Shown: piece after piece, positions 59,935-64,000 of the stretch
Numbering within the stretch: position 1 is the stretch's first letter
Layout of the letters: each line of letters starts with the position of its first letter
Assembly: GCF_014207605.1 (NCBI RefSeq)
Contig: NZ_JACHHI010000006.1
Coordinates: forward strand, 1-64,000
Origin: Negativicoccus succinicivorans
Lineage (GTDB): Bacteria; Bacillota; Negativicutes; Veillonellales; Negativicoccaceae
Length of the DNA: 64,000 nucleotides
Direction: 5' to 3'
The notes under the pieces: model-generated
Seen by the model: the letters and a program-made list of their open reading frames with translations, nothing else
Databases searched by the model: none
Told to the model about the DNA's origin: nothing
Translations under genes and position numbers: made by a program

Positions 59935-60530
59935 CAGCGTACCCCTTTCTCCTGCAACAGCGCCTGGCGCAAATGCGTGCCGGAAACAAGGAAGCGGGTG
60001 CGTTCATAACGGGCATCGCTGCGTCCGTACACGTAGTAAAGTACATCGATCGGAAATTCTCCAAGATCACCGATGGCGGTAGCGATCGGACCCTCCAATG
60101 AACGTAAAGTAACGACAATGGTCAAGAGAGCGTCTTTTTTACGCGGCACAAGGTACGCTTCCCAATATCCATCATCGCGAGGTTCATCCGCTCGCGATAA
60201 GCAGGCGTCGACGCGTAATGACGGATACTGTTCTCGCGGCAAGTAGGCGCGCGGAAAGCAATCCATCACGGTCCCCTGTTGACGACCGATATTGCGCAAT
60301 GCCGCTTCGATCGTAAACGTCACTTCCGTCGGCGTCACCTTCGTAACGACCAGCGGCGGCTGCGGAACGGCGCGACGATAGCCTTTGCGTTCACCGCGAC
60401 GCGCGCCGGGGAAGAACACCTTCCACTTCGCATCGCCCTGCCGCGCCGCATGCAGCGCCGCCAGCAGCTGCACGACGGCGATAATAACAAGAACGGCAAT
60501 AATTACATTTAATAAATAATAGCCCCACAT
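59934..60530 (-). CDS. Hypothetical membrane-anchored protein
   Basis: 198 residues: one N-terminal membrane helix (YLLNVIIAVLVIIAVVQLLAALHA), then a soluble part with many strands (PPLVVTKVTPTEVTFTIEAALRN...TIVVTLRS). No signal cleavage site, so it is probably anchored. No family recognised. It lies between murI and the CofE-like gene and is coupled to the latter. Confidence 0.65.
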   Translation of the reverse strand: MWGYYLLNVIIAVLVIIAVVQLLAALHAARQGDAKWKVFFPGARRGERKGYRRAVPQPPLVVTKVTPTEVTFTIEAALRNIGRQQGTVMDCFPRAYLPREQYPSLRVDACLSRADEPRDDGYWEAYLVPRKKDALLTIVVTLRSLEGPIATAIGDLGEFPIDVLYYVYGRSDARYERTRFLVSGTHLRQALLQEKGVR

Positions 60531-60537
60531 TTTTGCT

Positions 60538-61281
60538 TCACTCCTCGATCGTCACTTGACGGGCCGTGGCGTTCGGTCCGAATAAGCGGAAAACCCACAT
60601 GGCCGCACAGCCTTCCTGCGTAAATGTATACTCCGTTCGACCGTCACCTTGCGACTGCTCGCCCAACGCGTGACGAGCCGCTTTCGCTGTCGCCTGCGCC
60701 GGGTCAATGAATCGGCACGCCGGCGAAAGTTTCTGCCAATCGTTTAGGACCAGCGGATAATGCGTGCAGCCGAGAATCGCCGCGTCACATTCAGAAAGCA
60801 ACGAACGGCATTCTTCCAGCAGCTGTTCGATCTCTTCACGGCGATAGTGTTCAATGGCCGAGGCCAAGCCGGGACAGGCGTGCGTCACCACATCCACCGC
60901 CGGATAACGTTCGGCTAACGATTGTTGGTACGTTCCCTTGGCGATCGTCGCCGGCGTCGCCAACACAGCCACGCGTTTTTCCGTAGGTAACAACGCCACG
61001 TCCGTCTGCATGCCGATCACCGGTATGGGCAGCTCGTGTCGCAGCAAATCCAGCGCCTGTACCGTAATCGTATTGCAAGCTACCACCAGTCCCGTCACTT
61101 CATGCGCCAACAACCATTTCCCCAACTGCAGAGAGTACTTTTTAATTTCCTCCGGCGATCGTGTACCGTAGGGATTGCGCGCGGTATCGCCCAAGTAGAA
61201 AAAATCCGCCTGCGGCATCGCCTGACGCAGCTCTTTCAATACGGAAAGGCCGCCCACGCCGGAGTCGATAACGCCGATCAT
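60538..61281 (-). CDS. murI: Glutamate racemase
   Basis: 247 residues. IGVIDSGVGGLSVLKEL begins the protein with the first catalytic-region Asp and Ser, VVACNTITVQALD holds catalytic Cys 1, and AILGCTHYPLVLNDWQ holds catalytic Cys 2 with the following His. It makes D-glutamate for peptidoglycan. The gene overlaps the thioesterase gene by 4 bp. Confidence 0.95.
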   Translation of the reverse strand: MIGVIDSGVGGLSVLKELRQAMPQADFFYLGDTARNPYGTRSPEEIKKYSLQLGKWLLAHEVTGLVVACNTITVQALDLLRHELPIPVIGMQTDVALLPTEKRVAVLATPATIAKGTYQQSLAERYPAVDVVTHACPGLASAIEHYRREEIEQLLEECRSLLSECDAAILGCTHYPLVLNDWQKLSPACRFIDPAQATAKAARHALGEQSQGDGRTEYTFTQEGCAAMWVFRLFGPNATARQVTIEE

Positions 61282-61697
61282 TCGGAATCTCCCGGTTCCA
61301 TCATCGCCCGCAAACGATCATAGTATTTCATCGGCAGGCGCAAAATTTTGCCGGTTTGTACCGACGTAAAGGTGCCTTTCGTCTTGCCCGTGACGATCAA
61401 CGTGCCGTCTTTCGGACGCACGATTTCATACGCGAAGACAATTTGCGCCCGCGTCAGCTTGATGAGTTTCGCATGAACTTCAAGCTCATCATCATAATAC
61501 GATGAATGGTGGTAATCGACTTCCACATGTAAAATCGGAAAAACGATTTCATCACGCATCATGTCGCCGAGCGGAATGCCCGCCTGACGAAAAAATTCCA
61601 CACGCGCGGCTTCAAACCACAAAATATAATTGGCATGGTGTGTGACCTGCATGCCGTCCGTGTGATAAAAACGTACCCGTACGGGGTAGGAAAACAT
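61278..61697 (-). CDS. YbgC-like acyl-CoA thioesterase (hotdog fold)
   Basis: 139 residues. The 4-hydroxybenzoyl-CoA thioesterase signature is in VRVRFYHTDGMQVTHHANYILWFEAARVEFFRQAG, with the catalytic Asp in HTDGMQ. It hydrolyses short acyl-CoA or acyl-ACP thioesters. Of three nearby ATG codons, 61697 has the best spacing from AAAGGA. It is first in a unit with murI and two further genes. Confidence 0.87.
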   Translation of the reverse strand: MFSYPVRVRFYHTDGMQVTHHANYILWFEAARVEFFRQAGIPLGDMMRDEIVFPILHVEVDYHHSSYYDDELEVHAKLIKLTRAQIVFAYEIVRPKDGTLIVTGKTKGTFTSVQTGKILRLPMKYYDRLRAMMEPGDSE

Positions 61698-61828
61698 AAT
61701 CATCATCCTTTATTTCATATTCACATTCATAATACTATTTATTGTAGTCTCGCGCCCGCGTAATGTCAAAGCGGCTTGCCGTTTTGACGGCGCTTGCGTA
61801 TACTAAAAACAAAAACGAGGAACTTGCC

Positions 61829-61981
61829 ATGATCATTATTTGCCCGTATTGCAAAAAAGAGCTAACCCTGTTTCAAAGCCAGGTAGAACGTCGACGCGGA
61901 CGCATTCGCTGCGTCGGTTGCAGCGCCGTGATCCCCTATGATCTCGATAAGAAGAACAGATTAAAAAAAAACCACAAATAG
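61829..61981 (+). CDS. Small zinc-ribbon protein
   Basis: 50 residues with two CxxC knuckles, ICPYCKK and RCVGCSA, spaced as in a zinc ribbon, and a basic C-terminal tail (DLDKKNRLKKNHK). It probably binds zinc and possibly nucleic acid. GAGGAAC lies 6-8 nt before ATG. It is the last host-type gene before the prophage. Confidence 0.65.
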   Translation: MIIICPYCKKELTLFQSQVERRRGRIRCVGCSAVIPYDLDKKNRLKKNHK

Positions 61982-62009
61982 GCGTTTGTTGCGTATGGAT
62001 CTTTCTTGT

Positions 62010-62031
62010 GGGGGAAAATTGGGGGAAAATT
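62010..62031. repeat. 11-bp tandem repeat at the prophage edge
   Basis: GGGGGAAAATT occurs twice in direct succession (62010-62020 and 62021-62031), 30 bp after the last host gene. It could be part of an attachment site, but the second end of the prophage is outside the window. Confidence 0.7.
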
Positions 62032-62048
62032 ATTTCAAATAAAAAAGC

Positions 62049-62076
62049 GGAGCAGGTAAAAATCCTGCTCCTTTTT
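62049..62076 (+). terminator. Terminator after the zinc-ribbon gene
   Basis: GGAGCAGG and CCTGCTCC pair around TAAAAAT, followed by TTTTTG. Confidence 0.88.
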
Positions 62077-62124
62077 GATTTTGCACATCTCTAAATCAAG
62101 CTCTACTTTACCGCCTGCTTGTAT

Positions 62125-62237
62125 TTGACAACACTTATATATTCTGGTACTCTGGCTACCGATGGAGCTGGGGCGTGTACGTTACAAACCAGACCGAGAC
62201 AAGCCATGATACAAATGTGTCATGGCTTGTTTTCTTT
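62125..62237 (+). ncRNA. Candidate small RNA with promoter and terminator
   Basis: A promoter with TTGACA (62125-62130), a 17-bp spacer and TACTCT (62148-62153, extended TGG) is followed, with no open frame in between, by a strong terminator: ACAAGCCATGA (62199-62209) pairs with TCATGGCTTGT (62220-62230), then TTTCTTT. The transcript would be about 75 nt, starting near 62160. It lies between the host zinc-ribbon gene and the prophage lysis genes. No known RNA family is recognised. Confidence 0.5.
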
Positions 62238-62241
62238 ATGC

Positions 62242-62285
62242 GCTTTCAAGTAACTTTCGAGTAGCTTTCAAGTAACTTTCGAGTA
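62242..62285. repeat. 22-bp perfect tandem repeat
   Basis: A 22-bp unit beginning GCTTTCAAGT and ending ACTTTCGAGTA occurs twice without a gap (62242-62263 and 62264-62285). Each unit is itself two near-identical 11-bp halves. It lies just downstream of the last lysis gene and does not fall in a gene. Confidence 0.85.
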
Positions 62286-62290
62286 ACGGC

Positions 62291-62719
62291 TTATTTAACC
62301 GCCGCCGCAATTACCGCGGCTACGGCAATAATCTGCCACGCCCGCTTTTTATACTCAAGGCTCGTTCGCTTTTTCAGCTCTTCTTTTTTCCACTGAATTA
62401 ACGACTGCTCTGATTCTTTCAATGCTGTTTCTGTCTGCATCAAGGACCGCCGCTGCTCGATCTGCAACATCTTCAACCGTTCCAACTCCGCTTTCAAGTT
62501 GTTGTTGCTCTTGTTCAAGCCGCCCGACGCTGCTTTCAATTCGTTTATTAATTGTTGCCGCTCGTTCGTTCTCATCTCGAGCGCGCTCAATTCTGATGTT
62601 AGTGTCTGCCATTCCTCCGCCGTCAATGTCACCGGCGCCGCTTTCACCGAAAATCCACCAAATAAAAAAGCCGCCAACAAAAGCGGCAAGTAAATATATA
62701 ACAATCTTTTTCTTTGCAA
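62291..62719 (-). CDS. Prophage exported coiled-coil protein, possible spanin component
   Basis: 142 residues. An N-terminal signal peptide (LLYIYLPLLLAAFLFGGFSVKA, likely cut before APV) is followed by about 80 residues of Gln/Leu/Glu-rich coiled coil and a hydrophobic C-terminal segment (AWQIIAVAAVIAAAV). The TTG start follows AAGGGG by 9-10 nt, a good ribosome site. It has no lipobox Cys, so it is not a typical outer-membrane lipoprotein. It overlaps the gene at 62355-62759 for 365 bp in another frame. Position next to amidase and holin points to lysis. Confidence 0.6.
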   Translation of the reverse strand: MQRKRLLYIYLPLLLAAFLFGGFSVKAAPVTLTAEEWQTLTSELSALEMRTNERQQLINELKAASGGLNKSNNNLKAELERLKMLQIEQRRSLMQTETALKESEQSLIQWKKEELKKRTSLEYKKRAWQIIAVAAVIAAAVK

Positions 62720-62759
62720 TCGTTCTCACCCCTTCATGTAGTACGTGAATAAATTTCAC
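62355..62759 (-). CDS. Prophage N-terminally anchored coiled-coil protein, possible Rz-like inner-membrane spanin
   Basis: 134 residues. One membrane helix near residues 17-37 (KKKIVIYLLAAFVGGFFIWWIFG) follows a basic N-terminus, then a long charged region with heptads (TNIRIERARDENERAATINKRIESS and so on to EKRRAEKANEP). This is the topology of the lambda Rz inner-membrane spanin. It is read in a different frame from 62291-62719, and its start (GTG at 62759) has no clear ribosome site; another GTG at 62729 is possible. The clean hydrophobic and coiled-coil pattern argues that it is not a chance frame. Confidence 0.5.
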   Translation of the reverse strand: MKFIHVLHEGVRTIAKKKIVIYLLAAFVGGFFIWWIFGESGAGDIDGGGMADTNIRIERARDENERAATINKRIESSVGRLEQEQQQLESGVGTVEDVADRAAAVLDADRNSIERIRAVVNSVEKRRAEKANEP

Positions 62760-62884
62760 ATACTATATATAGATCAGGATATAAACAAGCCACCACAACC
62801 GCCACAACCGTCGTATTTATATCCAAATCAACGAAAAACCGCCCAAATCGGCGCTGTTTTTGTTTTTAGGTATAAATACATGCG

Positions 62885-63418
62885 TTACTTTAACAATACG
62901 CCCCATTGTTGCGCGTACCATACCGCTTTTCCGACGATTATGTCCCTGCCGCTTTTTCCCGCCTCTTGTGGTAGTGACATCATGTCAACGCGTTCGCTTC
63001 CGTACCCGTCAACCTCCGCCCAATAATGGTGGTCGTGTATGTCCGCCGTTTGCACGCCTAAGCCAACGGCTAAATACGCAACTACACGCGCCATTGCCTC
63101 CACTTGTTTGTCCGTCGGTGGATAGTCGCCCCAATTCGTTACAGTCCCGTCTGCCCATACGTCGCCCAAACCGTAACAACAAGCTATTGCAATACCTAAA
63201 TTGCCGGTATTGCGCCGCCAAGTATGCGCGCCGCGTTCGTCAAAATTACAAGTAATGTAAATCTGCCCCGACCCGTCAATCACAACATGATAGGCGGAGT
63301 GGTCCACATCGTAATACGTTCCGGCCGTCCAATGTAGAGTAATTTTATCCACGTAACCGCGCCCGCGCATGATATGCGGATCAAAGGCGGACAAGTCGAG
63401 AATTTTTTCAATAATCAT
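62885..63418 (-). CDS. Prophage N-acetylmuramoyl-L-alanine amidase (endolysin)
   Basis: 177 residues, amidase_2-type zinc enzyme. A His lies in ITLHWTAGTYYDVDHSAYHVVIDGSGQIY near residue 28, followed by a NLGIAIACCYG segment, and DIHDHHYWAEVDGYG holds further His ligands. It cleaves the peptide from N-acetylmuramic acid in the cell wall at the end of phage growth. No signal peptide, so it needs the holin. It overlaps the holin gene by 4 bp. Confidence 0.87.
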   Translation of the reverse strand: MIIEKILDLSAFDPHIMRGRGYVDKITLHWTAGTYYDVDHSAYHVVIDGSGQIYITCNFDERGAHTWRRNTGNLGIAIACCYGLGDVWADGTVTNWGDYPPTDKQVEAMARVVAYLAVGLGVQTADIHDHHYWAEVDGYGSERVDMMSLPQEAGKSGRDIIVGKAVWYAQQWGVLLK

Positions 63419-63954
63419 AATTTTACTCTTTTCTCGATTTTATCCTTGACCAAGTCAAGAAAATGACCCATTGCCACATTGCCGCCGTCGCGCATGTTTT
63501 CCAAAATGGATAAAAATTCAGATGCGCCGAGATACAACCACACGAGATTAACGGCGAACCCTGCTCCGGTCATAAAGTCCCAACAGAAGCCCGCCGCCGT
63601 TGCTATTGTGTAGGTTATGACTTTGTAAATAAAGCCCTTTCGACAAAAACGCGACGTGATTCGCTTTTCAGCAAACGCAACAGGGATTGCCAGCCACTTG
63701 TCCGCTCCGGATATGTTTTCCGGCTTTGCGCCTTTCTCGATGAGCATCTGATACGTAATAGCGCTCCACTTGGTAGTAAGGTCAATCAGTACCAACAAAA
63801 TAAACACGCCCAAGACTTGAATGTGTTTAATCTGTATTAAGCAGACGGCCGCGCCACCAATAGCGGAAAAAGCCGACTTCACCCACCAAGCGTCGGCAAG
63901 CCGCGTCATTGCCTCCGCCACGCCATGAATAATTTCGTTTATTTCTTTCAACAT
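63415..63954 (-). CDS. Phage holin family protein
   Basis: 179 residues with hydrophobic segments around SAFSAIGGAAVCLIQI, VLGVFILLVLIDLTTKW and YKVITYTIATAAGFCWDFM plus VNLVWLYLGASEFLSIL, matching the Cph1/TcdE-like holin family. It forms the membrane lesion that releases or activates the endolysin. ATG at 63954 follows GGGGCG. A terminator lies just upstream, separating it from late genes beyond the window. Confidence 0.82.
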   Translation of the reverse strand: MLKEINEIIHGVAEAMTRLADAWWVKSAFSAIGGAAVCLIQIKHIQVLGVFILLVLIDLTTKWSAITYQMLIEKGAKPENISGADKWLAIPVAFAEKRITSRFCRKGFIYKVITYTIATAAGFCWDFMTGAGFAVNLVWLYLGASEFLSILENMRDGGNVAMGHFLDLVKDKIEKRVKL

Positions 63955-63965
63955 AATTCGCCCCA

Positions 63966-63991
63966 TTAAAAAAGCACCCTCAAAAGGTGCT
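63966..63991 (-). terminator. Terminator upstream of the holin gene
   Basis: On the minus strand AGCACC pairs with GGTGCT around TTTTGAGG, followed by TTTTTT. It would end a minus-strand transcript entering from beyond the window. Confidence 0.8.
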
Positions 63992-64000
63992 GATAAATTA

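Noticed and set aside
61763-61828. N-terminal extension of the zinc-ribbon protein
   Set aside because: The upstream start has no ribosome site, whereas the inner ATG follows GAGGAAC and begins right at the CxxC domain.

Overview
The window looks like chromosomal DNA of a diderm, strictly fermentative Firmicute of the class Negativicutes. This rests on three things. There are Firmicute regulators (a T-box leader before thrS, a yybP-ykoY leader before terC, a HutP-like protein, strong AGGAGG ribosome binding sites and several TTG starts). There is an O-antigen-ligase-type protein, which fits an outer membrane. And there is a complete pathway for decarboxylating succinate to propionate with a sodium-pumping decarboxylase. 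A Negativicoccus/Veillonella-like succinate fermenter is the best guess; the genus is inference.

Layout. 1-0.3 kb: 5' end of a 16S rRNA gene on the minus strand with tandem promoters. 0.6-7.8 kb: PotE-type antiporter, two TerC paralogues behind a Mn2+ riboswitch, an SDR oxidoreductase, the yjiH-yjiG-iadA unit and a YbjN-like protein. 8-12.7 kb: ribose operon rbsKDACB. 12.8-30.3 kb: queT with a preQ1-type leader, an orphan membrane-fusion protein, alkyladenine glycosylase, transporter plus nucleoside phosphorylase, a single-gene zeta toxin, queG, a two-gene radical-SAM DNA repair system, csaA, crotonase, copper ATPase, yigZ, a LysR regulator, and feoAB behind a Fur-type site and a leader terminator.

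30.3-45.4 kb is the metabolic core, all on the minus strand. Transcription runs from CoA transferase through methylmalonyl-CoA mutase (two subunits), MeaB, epimerase, decarboxylase alpha, delta, biotin carrier and beta, to an SLC13-type dicarboxylate permease and a small membrane protein. Succinate would be activated to succinyl-CoA, isomerised to methylmalonyl-CoA and decarboxylated to propionyl-CoA, with the free energy stored as a Na+ gradient; propionyl-CoA passes CoA back to succinate, and the permease can import more succinate with Na+. The last two genes (beta subunit and permease) are present a second time, 1.8 kb further on, with their own promoter and a long structured leader.

45.5-61.98 kb: O-antigen ligase family protein, AhpC, tRNA-Ser, flavin reductase, two small hydrophilic proteins, orphan citC, an alcohol dehydrogenase homologue that has lost all its metal ligands, LysR, radC-maf cluster, HAD phosphatase, thrS-hutP, a CofE-like protein, murI and a thioesterase. 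From about 62 kb to the end is the edge of a prophage: a possible small RNA, short direct repeats, two overlapping genes in different frames that resemble a spanin pair, an amidase endolysin and a holin.

The most unusual items are the overlapping lysis genes, the metal-ligand-free dehydrogenase, the duplicated decarboxylase-beta/permease unit with its leader, and the perfect dyad over the -10 box of the succinate operon.
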